NCBI RefSeq assembly: GCF_017357385.1
Contig: NZ_CP071635.1
Span: 264,075-328,074 of the forward strand
DNA length: 64,000 nt
DNA from: Rhizobium sp. NZLR1
GTDB lineage: Bacteria; Pseudomonadota; Alphaproteobacteria; Rhizobiales; Rhizobiaceae
Direction of reading: 5' to 3'
Shown one piece after another: positions 26,203-36,019 of the stretch. The first letter of the stretch is position 1. Each line of letters opens with the position of its first letter. Made by a program: the position numbers and the translations under genes. Under the pieces are notes generated by a model, which ran no database searches, was not told the origin of the DNA, and saw nothing but the letters and a program-made list of their open reading frames with translations.

Positions 26203-27852
26203 TCAAGCCGACAGTTTTCCGTCAGCCTCGGCATCACCATCGTCGAAACCAAGGTCCTCTTCCAGCGTCTCGATCAAGACCTGCGCATCGTTTGCAGGCA
26301 GGATTTCAACGTTGCGCAGCTTACGGTTGATGGCGCGGCCTCGCACCTCGACATTGTCGATCTGGTTGGACGCTTCCTGCAGCTTCTTTTTAACCTTCTC
26401 CAGCACTGGACCGAATTTACCAAACTCCTCCTTGACCGCAGAAAGAACCTGCCACACTTCGCTTGAACGTTCCTGGATTGCAAGTGTGCGGAATCCCATC
26501 TGCAGACTGTTAAGAATGGCGGTGAGGGTTGTCGGTCCTGCCACTGTAACGCGATAGGTTCGCTGGAGGTCGTCGCACAGTCCCGGGCGACGGATGATCT
26601 CGGCGTAAAGGCCTTCCGTTGGCAGAAACAGGATCGCGAAATCTGTCGTCTTCGGTGGACGAATGTACTTACTTGATATGTCCTTGGCCGAGTTCTTGAT
26701 GCGTGTCTCCAAAGCCTTCGAGGCTTCCTCGACGGCGGCAATGTCCCCGATCTCTGAGGCCGCCTGCAGCCGTTCATAGTCCTCAATCGGAAATTTCGCG
26801 TCGATTGGTAGCAGGCACTCTTCTGTCTCGCCGGAGCCGGGGAGTCGGATTGCGTATTCGACACGTTCGTTGCCAAATTCGGACATGGTGGCATTCGCGA
26901 CATACTGCGCAGGCGTCAGAATCTGCTCGAGTAGAGCTCCAAGCTGCACCTCGCCCCACGACCCGCGTGATTTTACGTTCGTCAGGACGCGTTTCAGATC
27001 GCCGACGCCCGTCGCCAGGTTCTGCATTTCACCCAGGCCCTGATGAACTGCTTCGAGGCGTTCGCTGACGATCTTGAAGGAGTCTCCGAGCCGTTTGTCA
27101 AGCGTACCCTGCAGCTTCTCATCGACGGTGACGCGCATCTGTTCGAGCTTCTCACCATTCTCTTTGCGCAATACGCCGAGCTGGTTTTCTACACTGAGCT
27201 TTAGTGCTTCGCCCGTCTGCGCGTTCTTCTCGCTCAACACTTCTAGGCGCTTGCCAAAATCCTCGTGTTGGGCGCGCTGGATATCAAACATCTGCTGGTT
27301 CTGTTCGATCGAGTTCTTGGCAAAGCGGTCCAGGCTAGCTGTCACCGTTTCCGTCAGTGCCTTTGTCCGCTCGCCAGCATCGGCCTTCATTGCATCGAGA
27401 TTCTGAATGACCTGATCACGAAGCTCGCGGAACGTGGTGAGGAGGGCTTCCTGGTTTTTGGAGAACTGGGCTGCGCTGTCGCTCGCCATCTGACGAAGCG
27501 TCTGGGAAACTTGGTCTAGGTTTTCCTTCTGCTGTTTCGCCGCCTCGGCGGACTGTGTCCGCAAGGTTTCTGCGAGTGCCGCAATGCTCTTTGTGACTTC
27601 CTCACGCAAATCCTTAGCGGATGCCGTGCCTTCTTCGCGAGCAGCCCGAAGATCGTCGCGCACATTGCGCTCGATGCGCTCCTGGGCCATTTCCAGGGCG
27701 TTCAGTTTTGCCGCTGCGGGATCGGCGTCAAGCTTTCCGGCCAACCTTGAAAGGCGGCTTATGACCACGAAAACAACGAGGAGCGATACGAAGGAGCTGA
27801 AGGCGGCGGCGCCCCACAAGCTCCACTGAATGTATTCCTGATCCACGAGCAT
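26203..27852 (-). CDS. rmuC: RmuC-family DNA recombination protein
   Basis: RmuC proteins limit recombination at inverted repeats and have a predicted PD-(D/E)XK nuclease fold. From the ATG at 27852 (AGGA just upstream) the protein is 549 residues. A single N-terminal membrane helix (LWGAAAFSSFVSLLVVFVVI) is followed by a long coiled coil (about 50-260) with repeated Glu/Lys/Gln heptads. The conserved RmuC domain follows: GSWGEVQLGALLEQILTPAQ, LLPIDAKFPIEDYERL and DFAILFLPTEGLYAEIIRRP. It is intact. Plasmid copies often occur in accessory regions. It lies beside the recombinases and heads the defence-like island, but it is on the same strand as, and 160 bp from, the DUF6527 operon. Confidence 0.92.
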   Translation of the reverse strand: MLVDQEYIQWSLWGAAAFSSFVSLLVVFVVISRLSRLAGKLDADPAAAKLNALEMAQERIERNVRDDLRAAREEGTASAKDLREEVTKSIAALAETLRTQSAEAAKQQKENLDQVSQTLRQMASDSAAQFSKNQEALLTTFRELRDQVIQNLDAMKADAGERTKALTETVTASLDRFAKNSIEQNQQMFDIQRAQHEDFGKRLEVLSEKNAQTGEALKLSVENQLGVLRKENGEKLEQMRVTVDEKLQGTLDKRLGDSFKIVSERLEAVHQGLGEMQNLATGVGDLKRVLTNVKSRGSWGEVQLGALLEQILTPAQYVANATMSEFGNERVEYAIRLPGSGETEECLLPIDAKFPIEDYERLQAASEIGDIAAVEEASKALETRIKNSAKDISSKYIRPPKTTDFAILFLPTEGLYAEIIRRPGLCDDLQRTYRVTVAGPTTLTAILNSLQMGFRTLAIQERSSEVWQVLSAVKEEFGKFGPVLEKVKKKLQEASNQIDNVEVRGRAINRKLRNVEILPANDAQVLIETLEEDLGFDDGDAEADGKLSA

Positions 27853-28011
27853 GGTCCTGCTTGATTCCCAACCAATCCTGCGGCTACGAGAATCAGTAGC
27901 CGACATCTTTGAGAAGAAGGCACGTATTTCGGGCAACCCTCAAGTAGCGGCCCGCGTAATGCTGTGCCTTGTGGATAAATGTTTCTCTCAAACGTTCGAC
28001 GCGATCCAATG

Positions 28012-28407
28012 CTAGCTGCTCATCATAGACTTGAGCCAACGCCAAACGCGTACCCACCACCGGTCAGGATACAGTTCAGCGTAGTAGTGTTCACGCCGAC
28101 GCTCCTCGGCCGCGCGGCCGGCGGCAATTTGCTCGGGGGTCCACTCAGTGGACCACTCGACCTTGCCCCGGTCAATCCAATAGTGCGACTTGCAGGGGCG
28201 CTGCCAATTGCCGATCGACGGTCGCAGCGATGGTCCTTGGGGGTGATCGGTGAATTGCCATTCGGTCGGCCCAAGAGGTGTCCGCACCTTTGAACCGCAG
28301 CCGCATGCGCATAAGTGCGCGGCAGTCTCGAACTCCTCCGACACATAGAGAACGCCCGGCTCAAGCTGGGCCGGCATGGTTTGCACGCATTCTAGCTCAA
28401 TTCTCAT
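28012..28407 (-). CDS. DUF6527-family protein, metal-site-like Cys motif
   Basis: The 131-residue protein has a CACGCGSKV cluster near residue 36, then a TPLGPTEWQFTDHPQG stretch and the signature LRPSIGNWQRPCKSHYWIDR. The spaced Cys/His residues (C-x-C-x-C and C-x-x-H) look like a metal site. The pattern matches DUF6527 as I recall it, which is found next to ThiF/E1 and ubiquitin-like genes. It ends in a basic-aromatic tail (DRWWVRVWRWLK). The ATG-ATG start overlaps the stop region of the E1 gene, so translation is coupled. Function is unknown; a role as ligase-like or deconjugase-like partner is conjecture. Confidence 0.78.
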   Translation of the reverse strand: MRIELECVQTMPAQLEPGVLYVSEEFETAAHLCACGCGSKVRTPLGPTEWQFTDHPQGPSLRPSIGNWQRPCKSHYWIDRGKVEWSTEWTPEQIAAGRAAEERRREHYYAELYPDRWWVRVWRWLKSMMSS

Positions 28408-29590
28408 CATAAGCATCCGCGGTGAGGCCGAGGTCGTCGATCCCGAAGAGCATGTGTCGATACCCCTCGGTGTCTCGATAAAAGCCCCGTATTTGCTTGT
28501 AGCGGATCACGGCGAAGCAGGCATTAAGCGCGTTCAGCTCGCCGATCTGGATGTTTGAACGATAGATGTCGTCGGCCGCGTCGGACAGGTCGGCGAGCTT
28601 CCGGTCGCGCATCGTTGCACCTTCATGGACGGGATAGTAGGTGGCGCGCAGCATGCCATCAATCGTGCCATGCTTGCGGTTGAGACCCATGCCAACGTCG
28701 ATGAAGGGAATGTTGCGAGAGATGAGCGCGTCGAAGATTCCTGCGCGCGACGATCCTTTGTCAACACAGACGAAGGCGAAGGTAACGCCGTCAAGGCGCT
28801 CTGCAGTGTCGTGGTCGATGTAGGTGGCTTCGACTGTCAGCCCGTGCCGAAAATTGTCATAGCGAGCGCCGTAGACGGTGGCTTTTGCCGTCCGAAGTTC
28901 CTCAGTGGCGAAGCGACCCGGGGAGCGAAACGCGGTGTGGACATGGTAGGTGTCGCCATCAAACGCGCGGATATTAGGCACCGGCGTCTTGACCAGAAGA
29001 TCGAGTAGATAGGCGCCGGTGCCGCCAAGTCCGATGATGGCCACCGTCTCGTCGGCGAACCCCGTGTTCAAGTCGCCGATCTGCGCGCGCGACGTTAGCG
29101 TGTCCTGAAGCTTGAATATTGGATCGGGCTCGAAGGTTTCGACCACCCGATAGGTGAGGGGTGTCGCGGTGGGATGCCGCTCGATCGCAGGTCCGGAGAT
29201 AATTGATACGTAGCTTTCAATCTTGGCGTAAAAATCAACGAAGCTGCCTTGGGGCAATGGTTTGTTGGAGAAGGAGCGTTGCACGACAACATCGGCGCAC
29301 ACACTACTCAGTTGGATCCTCGTCTCACCGCCGCCGAGGTTGAGGATGGGTGAGCCGTCAAGCTGATGGGGATGGCCGCCGGCAAAGTAGATCTGGTGGT
29401 CATCCTGCTGGACGTGCTCCTCGTCAACGAATACCAGCTTGGCGACGATCGCGCCGCTCTGCAGTGCGCCTTGCCGATCGAGATAGGGGATGTCACGCAC
29501 GACGAGGCAATTGCTGTCGAACGCGACCGCATAGCCGCTCTCGACGAGCCGAGCGAGGTCGGGGTTACGACTGACCAGTTTCCGAAACAC
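28397..29590 (-). CDS. E1-like ThiF-family adenylyltransferase with DUF6791-type N-domain
   Basis: E1/ThiF enzymes adenylate the C-terminus of a ubiquitin-like protein. The 397 residues split into an N-terminal domain of about 160 residues (DUF6791-type; HQIYFAGGHPHQLDGSP, Cys98, FVDFYAKIESYVSIISGP) and a C-terminal ThiF fold. The nucleotide-binding glycines are at 187-192 (GLGGTG), and the acidic pair is in FDGDTYH (211-213). The ATPase helix with Arg residues follows (FRSPGRF...TAKATVYGARYD). No CxxC zinc knuckle is visible. The gene overlaps the multiubiquitin-like gene by 26 nt and the DUF6527 gene by about 11 nt, forming one operon. Confidence 0.85.
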   Translation of the reverse strand: MFRKLVSRNPDLARLVESGYAVAFDSNCLVVRDIPYLDRQGALQSGAIVAKLVFVDEEHVQQDDHQIYFAGGHPHQLDGSPILNLGGGETRIQLSSVCADVVVQRSFSNKPLPQGSFVDFYAKIESYVSIISGPAIERHPTATPLTYRVVETFEPDPIFKLQDTLTSRAQIGDLNTGFADETVAIIGLGGTGAYLLDLLVKTPVPNIRAFDGDTYHVHTAFRSPGRFATEELRTAKATVYGARYDNFRHGLTVEATYIDHDTAERLDGVTFAFVCVDKGSSRAGIFDALISRNIPFIDVGMGLNRKHGTIDGMLRATYYPVHEGATMRDRKLADLSDAADDIYRSNIQIGELNALNACFAVIRYKQIRGFYRDTEGYRHMLFGIDDLGLTADAYDEN

Positions 29591-29822
29591 TGAAGATCAT
29601 CCCTTCTTTGACTTTGACCGAGGCGCCCGGCGCCAGCGTACCTTCAGGCTTGTTGCCCTGGCCGCGCTTGTAGCGCACCGAGTAGGTGATCTCAGGGTGC
29701 TGGGCGTAATCCGGAACCTCGAGCGTCACCACCTCCTCATAGCTGATGTCGCCTTTGGGCCAATCGTGTTCGGTACCCTCGACTACGATAGTGACGGTCT
29801 TGTTCGGGTTGTCGTTATCCAT
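29565..29822 (-). CDS. multiubiquitin-domain (ubiquitin-like) protein
   Basis: This 85-residue protein matches a single multiubiquitin (MUB) domain. KTVTIVVEGTEHDWPKGDIS and SYEEVVTLEVPDYA form the first half; ITYSVRYKRGQGNKPEGTLA and GASVKVKEGMIFSVSETGQS close the beta-grasp fold. The neighbouring E1-like gene supports a role as the modifier protein. It has only one domain copy and ends Thr-Gly-Gln-Ser, with no terminal Gly-Gly. Conjugation would therefore need trimming or a different mechanism. It is 49 bp downstream of the nuclease-helicase gene and probably co-transcribed with it. Confidence 0.85.
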   Translation of the reverse strand: MDNDNPNKTVTIVVEGTEHDWPKGDISYEEVVTLEVPDYAQHPEITYSVRYKRGQGNKPEGTLAPGASVKVKEGMIFSVSETGQS

Positions 29823-29871
29823 CCGTGCGAATCTCCATCTTCCGATTTAGGCAGTGTCGCACTAGTGGATG

Positions 29872-32800
29872 TCAGAAGCTGTCACCCCCGTATTCGCGCA
29901 GAATGCAAAGTGCGTTCACCAGCGACATTTCTTCGATCGTTCGGCAGGATGTTTGGAGCAGCAGCGGGCTGGCGAACACCATCGCTGCCGCCTGAGCGCG
30001 CGAGACAGCGACGTTGATTCGGTTCAACGAGAATAGGAACGAGATGTCGCGCGGCAGTTCCTCGCCGCTCGATGTTGTCATAGACACGAGACAGATCGGC
30101 GCCTCCTGACCTTGGAACCGGTCGACCGTGCCGACCCGCACCGCGCCCGGGAGCGCAGCGCGGAGGGCGTTCACCTGCGCATTGTAAGGAGCAACGACAA
30201 GGATGTCGGCGTTCCCGATGACACGCTCGCGGCCATCGCGATCACGATAAGTCGCGCCATCAACTTCCGCTATCCGGGCCACGATCGCTTGGATTTCCTC
30301 GGGGCTCACCTGAGACCGACCGGCATGTGTGACGGCGCGCATGCCGGCACCCAAGAGATCAATACCAGTGCGCGAGACGAGCGTTTGACCGCGCGCCGCG
30401 TCGTCGCTGCGGAGCCGCCCCTCGTAGACGGCCGTCGAAATGAAACCGCAGACCCGTGGGTGCATTCGCCGGCTGACCGGAATGAAAATGCCGCGGTCAG
30501 TCGGTACTACTCGGTGCCCATCGATCAGATATTCGAGACACGAACGTCCACTGTCGCCGGGGTGGCTGCCTTGCAGGGGTTGGGGCAGTTGCATGGGATC
30601 GCCGACCAGCACGATGTTGCGGCTGGACCTTGCCATGGCGAGGATGTTGGCAAGGGAGACTTGGCCAGCCTCGTCGACTACCAAATAGTCAAATGCTGCG
30701 TCGCTGTATCGGGCGAAATGCCACGCAGTTGCGCCGACAACATGTGCGGATGCGATCTCAGGCGCGTCATTGTCGCTCACAAAAACAATGCCAGGATAGG
30801 CCTCTTCGTCGCCGTCGTCAGACGTCTTCTGAACGAGTCGGCAGTTCATGCCCTCCACCCGTGCTCGGTCTGCCACCGCCTTCAGCAAATTGCTAATCGC
30901 CTTATGGCTATTTGAGGACACGGCGACACGCTTGCCTGCCCGGACAAGGTCCACGATCGAGAGCGCACTAACATACGTCTTCCCGGTGCCCGGCGGTCCC
31001 TGGATTGCGAGCGTAGAATCCGCCATTGCAGCGATTGCGCGGCTTGTTTCGATGGACAGGTCGCCGTCCCCTGAAATCACACCAGGGGACCGCAAACCGC
31101 CCACGAACCGGGGTCGGGAGCGGGTGAGTATGTCCTCGATGGCAGGGACGCGCCCAGTGTTGGCAATGATTTCCTCGGTTACCGCAGCGACCGCGTCCTT
31201 CAGGACGCTATTGCGCAGAGGCCTCGGCGGCAAAAGGTCAAGGCGATCGGGTAGAGGGCCTTTCGCGATCGAGCGGCGCAATACCAGCGTGTTCGTATCG
31301 TGGTCGATCGACCGCAGGTTAACGTCTTCTGGCATTGCTGCCGGCTTCAAGCATGGACTCTTGCCGGCACGCAGCTTCGTCTCCTGCTGTGGGAACCGAT
31401 ATGTCCGTTCGAAGGACTGCTTCGTGACCTGCACAGGCTCGCTTACGGCCTCCAGGCCCTGGATGCATTCGAGGTCGTCGAGTAGTTCCTCGCTTTCCTG
31501 CGCGAGGCGGTCGAAGATCGCCCAATAAGCCGGCTTGTCCTCGCGCTTGTGGAATTGGCTGAGGTCAAGCAGCAGATCGGCCACTTGGTCGCCGAGACGC
31601 TCTCGCACTGGCTGCAGTTTGGCGCGTAGGACCCTGATCTCCTCATCCTCTGCCTCGATATTTGAGAGTGATCCGCCTTCAGGCACCTCGCCAAGGACTG
31701 CCCAAGCCATTCCCGTCGGGCGGACATCGCTGACAAGCCAATCGCGAAGCAATTGTGTCGAGAGGCAGTCTGTACGATTGTAGTCGTGGATCTCGTCGAG
31801 CAGGCGCTGCTCGCCGGTGTGGCGCCACTCCTCGTAGAAGACGACGCTGCTCCCGGCGGTCGCGACGTCACCCGCACGCTTCTTCATGTAGAACGCCTCG
31901 AGATCTTTGATAGAGTAGCCTTTCTCCGATGCGATCATGGCGCCGGAAACGACCTTGAACAGATCGACAAAGCGCCGCTCGCGCTGGAGTTGATCTATCG
32001 CGGCCTCGCAGGTGCGATGCTGCGCGGTCAGCCGCCGGAGTGCAGCAATTTCGTAGTTGGCATAGTGATATATGTGGGCGTTAGGGTGCCGCCGCATATG
32101 CTCGACGAGGAAAGTCAGCAGGTCGGCCACCGAGCGGCCCTCGTCCTCGCGGCTATGAGCCCAAAATGCCCGAAACGCCCACTCATCCTTTTCGCGGTAC
32201 CAGACGCCGTGAAGGTACTCGAGCCCGCCTGGAAAATACGGATCCCCCTCGATATCATAGAATACGTCTCCCTCATCAGGCGCCGGCAGCAGGCCGAACC
32301 CTTTTCCAGGCTCCGCATTTCGGAGCTCGAAGGCCGGCAGCCCACCAGCTCGGCGTGCCGACTGCAGGCGAGCCTGGGATACCAACTTGCGTTGGGTTTC
32401 GGCCGCCATTTTCGGCACGCGATCTTTGCATACAACAAGAGCGGCCATGGTGGTGATACCGGCTGCCTCGAGTTTCTGGCGCTGAGACCTGCTGATACCG
32501 GCAACCAGCGCCAGACTATCGTCGGCGTCCCACTGCTCGGCACAATGGCTACTCCAACGACACAGGGTGCACGCCGACACGGGTTCGGACCGGGTCTCGG
32601 GACGCTCCACGAGAAACGCCTCCAGCATCCGCCGAGCGTTGCGTGCGTAGGCCGATACTTCCGAAAGCCGGACAGTGAAGCGGCTACCGTCGCCCAACTG
32701 GAGGTGGGCGGCCTCTGGCGCCACGCCCTGTACCTTTCCAATGAGATCGCTGTACAAACAGAGTTGGAGGACATGTTTTGGATCAGGCCTCCGCTTCAGC

Positions 32801-33207
32801 TTGGTGTCGACGACCTCGTACGACCACGCGCCGAGATCCGAAGGTCTTTCGACGCGTTCAAGGAAGTCGCTGTAACCGCCCCATGCGCCATCGAGCAACG
32901 CGCCCTGAAAAATGATGTTGGGGCCAGTCCTCATCGCCTCGAGCGTCAGGCGTACCGACTCTTCGAGTGAAATGTTGTCCTTCGGAATCTCGATGACGCT
33001 ATGGCCATCCGCCTTCAGCCTATCCAGGAACGCAAGTTCGTGATCATCGCCCTGCTTCTGGAGTAGCTCGGCTTCAGGGCCGTCTTCATCGGGCTTAAGG
33101 TCGCCAACTTCGATCAAACGCAAATCCAAAGCCGTCGCATGGCGACAGCCCTTGAACCGCATGAGGTCCGACGCACTCAGTCGCAACAAGTGCCCAATCA
33201 AGCGCAT
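29872..33207 (-). CDS. RecB-like nuclease fused to RNase H-like domain and SF1 helicase
   Basis: This large protein (1111 residues from the ATG at 33207, which has AGGAG 8 nt upstream) joins three parts. Residues 1-300 are a TM0106-type RecB-family nuclease with VVDTKLKRRPDPKHVLQLCL as the D/ExK-QL region and a Cys cluster (CTLCRWSSHC). Residues 320-510 hold a DEDD/RNase H-like exonuclease segment (VFYDIEGDPY and YNRTDCLSTQLLRDWL). Residues 720-1111 are a UPF1/DNA2-like SF1 helicase with Walker A GPPGTGKTYVSAL, the Walker B-like DYLVVDEAGQVS, GDPMQLPQP, and VDRFQGQEAPI plus NVAVSRAQ at the end. All motifs look intact. It leads the ubiquitin-like operon; the WYL gene is divergent. Confidence 0.9.
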   Translation of the reverse strand: MRLIGHLLRLSASDLMRFKGCRHATALDLRLIEVGDLKPDEDGPEAELLQKQGDDHELAFLDRLKADGHSVIEIPKDNISLEESVRLTLEAMRTGPNIIFQGALLDGAWGGYSDFLERVERPSDLGAWSYEVVDTKLKRRPDPKHVLQLCLYSDLIGKVQGVAPEAAHLQLGDGSRFTVRLSEVSAYARNARRMLEAFLVERPETRSEPVSACTLCRWSSHCAEQWDADDSLALVAGISRSQRQKLEAAGITTMAALVVCKDRVPKMAAETQRKLVSQARLQSARRAGGLPAFELRNAEPGKGFGLLPAPDEGDVFYDIEGDPYFPGGLEYLHGVWYREKDEWAFRAFWAHSREDEGRSVADLLTFLVEHMRRHPNAHIYHYANYEIAALRRLTAQHRTCEAAIDQLQRERRFVDLFKVVSGAMIASEKGYSIKDLEAFYMKKRAGDVATAGSSVVFYEEWRHTGEQRLLDEIHDYNRTDCLSTQLLRDWLVSDVRPTGMAWAVLGEVPEGGSLSNIEAEDEEIRVLRAKLQPVRERLGDQVADLLLDLSQFHKREDKPAYWAIFDRLAQESEELLDDLECIQGLEAVSEPVQVTKQSFERTYRFPQQETKLRAGKSPCLKPAAMPEDVNLRSIDHDTNTLVLRRSIAKGPLPDRLDLLPPRPLRNSVLKDAVAAVTEEIIANTGRVPAIEDILTRSRPRFVGGLRSPGVISGDGDLSIETSRAIAAMADSTLAIQGPPGTGKTYVSALSIVDLVRAGKRVAVSSNSHKAISNLLKAVADRARVEGMNCRLVQKTSDDGDEEAYPGIVFVSDNDAPEIASAHVVGATAWHFARYSDAAFDYLVVDEAGQVSLANILAMARSSRNIVLVGDPMQLPQPLQGSHPGDSGRSCLEYLIDGHRVVPTDRGIFIPVSRRMHPRVCGFISTAVYEGRLRSDDAARGQTLVSRTGIDLLGAGMRAVTHAGRSQVSPEEIQAIVARIAEVDGATYRDRDGRERVIGNADILVVAPYNAQVNALRAALPGAVRVGTVDRFQGQEAPICLVSMTTSSGEELPRDISFLFSLNRINVAVSRAQAAAMVFASPLLLQTSCRTIEEMSLVNALCILREYGGDSF

Positions 33208-33268
33208 GCGCAATCTCCTTTCTTCCGCTATAGCAAAAGAGGGCGACAAAAGCTGTCACGGTGATTCT

Positions 33269-34261
33269 ATGTCTTTCGCGAAGGCTCAGGAGCTTCTCAA
33301 GCTAGCGATGATGGCGACCCGCCGAGGGGGCGTGTCACTTGAGGAAATCATCGAAGAGTTCGGTTGCGTGCATCGGTCAGCGCAGCGCATGACGGTCGCA
33401 TTGAAGGCTGCATTTCCCCAGACGCAGTCTAATGATGGCGACGATCGCAAGCGCCGTTGGCGAATCCCGGCACGGGCGATCGCACCTCTCTTGACCCCCT
33501 CGGCTGAGGAGCTCGCTGCGTTAAGTACGGCAATCACGGAACTTGAAACGGCTGGAATGAAGCCTGAAGCAGGTACGGTTCGCGGACTCGAGCGAAAGAT
33601 CCGGGCGCTTATTCCGCCGGAGGCCGGGACGAGGCTCGCGGTCGATGAGGAAGCGCTGCTCGAAGCCTTAGGACACGCGGCCCGACCGGGACCGCGCCCC
33701 GCTGTCAGCAGTGAAGTCGATGCGGCGATTTCTGAAGCGCTCAAGGGGCCGTTCCTGCTGCGGATATCTTACCGTAAGCGCAAGCAGGACAAGCCGACTG
33801 AACGGGTGATTGCGCCGCACGGCCTGCTTCTTGGAGTGCGTCGCTACTTGGTCGCGAGGGACACGGCAAAGAAGCCCGGAGCACCCTTGCAGCACTACCG
33901 CGTCGAGGAAATCTACTCGGCCGAGGTACTCGATGAGAGCTTCGATCTCGATCCCGGTTTCAACATCCGCACGCACGCGGAGAAGGGCTTCGGGTCGTAC
34001 GAAAGCGCTGCAGAGCACGGCGACGTCGTATGGCGGTTCTCGCCGGACGCCGCGCCCCACGCGCGCCGATTCGTATTCCATCCGACACAGACCATAGAGG
34101 AGGAGCCTGACGGCTCGCTGCTTGTGCGCTTCAAGGCGTCCGGCCTCCTCGAGATGTGTTGGCATCTCTACTCTTGGGGAAACTCGGTGGAAGTGCTCCA
34201 GCCCGCACGGCTGCGCGAGATGGTGAACGGGCACCAGCGCAGATTCGACGCGCTGCCGTGA
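33269..34261 (+). CDS. WYL-domain transcriptional regulator
   Basis: From the ATG at 33269 the protein is 330 residues. An N-terminal winged helix (QELLKLAMMATRRGGVSLEE, then CVHRSAQRMTVALKAAF) precedes a helical linker. The WYL domain follows (about 155-260): FLLRISYRKRKQDKPTERVI, APHGLLLGVRRYLVARD. The C-terminal WCX-type segment contains VVWRFSPDAAPHARRFVFH. WYL regulators often control phage-defence operons. This one is divergent from the nuclease-helicase/ubiquitin-like operon across only 61 bp, so it is the likely regulator of that operon. The open frame extends further upstream, but that part overlaps the divergent gene. Confidence 0.87.
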   Translation: MSFAKAQELLKLAMMATRRGGVSLEEIIEEFGCVHRSAQRMTVALKAAFPQTQSNDGDDRKRRWRIPARAIAPLLTPSAEELAALSTAITELETAGMKPEAGTVRGLERKIRALIPPEAGTRLAVDEEALLEALGHAARPGPRPAVSSEVDAAISEALKGPFLLRISYRKRKQDKPTERVIAPHGLLLGVRRYLVARDTAKKPGAPLQHYRVEEIYSAEVLDESFDLDPGFNIRTHAEKGFGSYESAAEHGDVVWRFSPDAAPHARRFVFHPTQTIEEEPDGSLLVRFKASGLLEMCWHLYSWGNSVEVLQPARLREMVNGHQRRFDALP

Positions 34262-34432
34262 GACGATACCGGGAAAAGAAATCGCGTCCGGCCGTTCTGC
34301 TGACGAAGTGCGAACGGAAGCGGCATGTGAGAGGGCGCTCGCCCGTCAGTATGAATTTAGATATCAGCTTGGCGGCCATTGCTGCGGAGGCTATTGATCG
34401 GTATGCGAAATCGATAGAATTGGGGCGTGAGA

Positions 34433-35776
34433 ATGGATTGGGAGAAACTGCTCTGCAGTGAACGGCTTGGCGACAAGCACTATGAGCCTAGGCCGAACCG
34501 GTCGATCTTCATTCAAGATCATGACCGCATTGTTTTCTCTGCGCCATTCCGGCGACTGGCCAACAAGACCCAGGTCCAACCTCTCTACGAGCATGACCAC
34601 GTCCACCATCGCCTAATCCATTCCGTCGAAGTCAGTAGCGTCGGACGATCGCTGGCCATGCGAATTGGTAATTGGCTTGAGGAAACACATCGGATCGCCA
34701 GCGGCGAGTCCAACAGCTTGGCGAACATTGTTCAGGCAGCTTGCGTCGCCCATGATATCGGCAATCCCCCCTTCGGCCATTCAGGCGAAGCGGCGATGGG
34801 CGACTGGTTCGCGGAGAAGTTCGATGATTCTAAAGGGATCATGGCGGAGGTCGAGGATCAACACCGCTCAGAATTCGTGAGGTTTGAAGGCAACGCACAG
34901 GGATTTCGGATTATTTCGCGGCTTGAGATGTACCGCAATGATGGCGGTATGCGCCTGTCCAAGGCAACTTTGGGGGCGTTCACGAAATATCCGACCACTT
35001 CTGCCGTCCGCGAGAGCATTGTTGGCAGCGGAGATGTGACATATGTCGGCCTCAAGAAGTTCGGCATCTTCAGTTCCGAGATAGAGCTGTTCAAGGAAGC
35101 GGCCAATTCGTTGGGGCTTCCTGAGGAAGTGGACCGCATTGGCAATTGGTGGCATCGGCATCCGCTGGTGTTCATCGTCGAAGCCGCAGACGATATCTGC
35201 TACAACATCGTCGATCTTGAGGACGCCTTCACGACTGGTGAGCTCCCATTTGATACGGTCAGAGGGCTGTTGCACGAGGCCGCGAACAGCCCGAACCGCG
35301 ATGTGAGTAGCCTCAGCCGCGCCGAACATATCGCTTTATTGCGGGCATTGAGCATTGGGGCCGCAGTCGAGAGTTGCGTCGAGGCCTTCAAGACCAACTA
35401 CGATGCCATTATGGCTGGAACGTTCTCTAATTCTTTAGCTGATGCAGGGCCGATGGCCTCTGTCTTCGCAAAAATGAAGACCCTGTCCCGGGACCAGGTC
35501 TTCACGGCCCGGAGAAAGACTGAGTTGGAAGTGTCTGGTCGGCGTGTGATAGGCAACGTGATGTCAGGCGTACTTCCTGTCTTCGAAGATCTTTTTAAGG
35601 TCAAGTGGGATCAGGATGGGCTTTCCGACCACACACGGCAGCTCGCTAGGGCGCTCGACTTGGACTTGCGGGACGTTACCGATGCCCGGCGCGCTCTGCA
35701 CGCTCTTGCTGACTTCACGTCGGGTATGACTGATCGATATGCTGTGAGGATCGCGAGGATGCTCAGCGGTATCTAG
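34433..35776 (+). CDS. dGTPase-family dNTP triphosphohydrolase
   Basis: This enzyme family removes triphosphate from dNTPs, typically dGTP. The 447 residues from the ATG at 34433 (a GTG lies two codons earlier) begin MDWEKLLCSERLGDKHYEPR. They carry the HD-domain metal ligands: His63 in HRLIHSVEVSSVG, His107-Asp108 in AHDIGNPPFGHSGE, and the later Asp in EAADDICYNIVDLEDA. The protein appears intact. Some dGTPase homologues deplete dNTPs during phage infection. The gene stands alone on the plus strand and converges with the thyX-GHKL-PRTase operon. That both groups touch nucleotide metabolism may be meaningful. Confidence 0.9.
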   Translation: MDWEKLLCSERLGDKHYEPRPNRSIFIQDHDRIVFSAPFRRLANKTQVQPLYEHDHVHHRLIHSVEVSSVGRSLAMRIGNWLEETHRIASGESNSLANIVQAACVAHDIGNPPFGHSGEAAMGDWFAEKFDDSKGIMAEVEDQHRSEFVRFEGNAQGFRIISRLEMYRNDGGMRLSKATLGAFTKYPTTSAVRESIVGSGDVTYVGLKKFGIFSSEIELFKEAANSLGLPEEVDRIGNWWHRHPLVFIVEAADDICYNIVDLEDAFTTGELPFDTVRGLLHEAANSPNRDVSSLSRAEHIALLRALSIGAAVESCVEAFKTNYDAIMAGTFSNSLADAGPMASVFAKMKTLSRDQVFTARRKTELEVSGRRVIGNVMSGVLPVFEDLFKVKWDQDGLSDHTRQLARALDLDLRDVTDARRALHALADFTSGMTDRYAVRIARMLSGI

Positions 35777-36019
35777 TGAACGGCGCGCCGGCTTCTTTAA
35801 CGTGCTGCGTATGCAGATCTTCGGTATTGCTGCGAACAAGTTGATGGCGAATGAGCGCTGTAGGGGAGCTGCCGTGTTATCCTACCAACCGCGTGCCCCC
35901 GACAACTTTTATCGTCGAGATTGTCGATGGCAGCAATGCGCCTCATTCCGGTCGTTCAGTCCGATATTGCGCCGCTGGTCTGCTCACAGCGTTGGAGGTT
36001 CAGTCACAAAATAGGGCAA

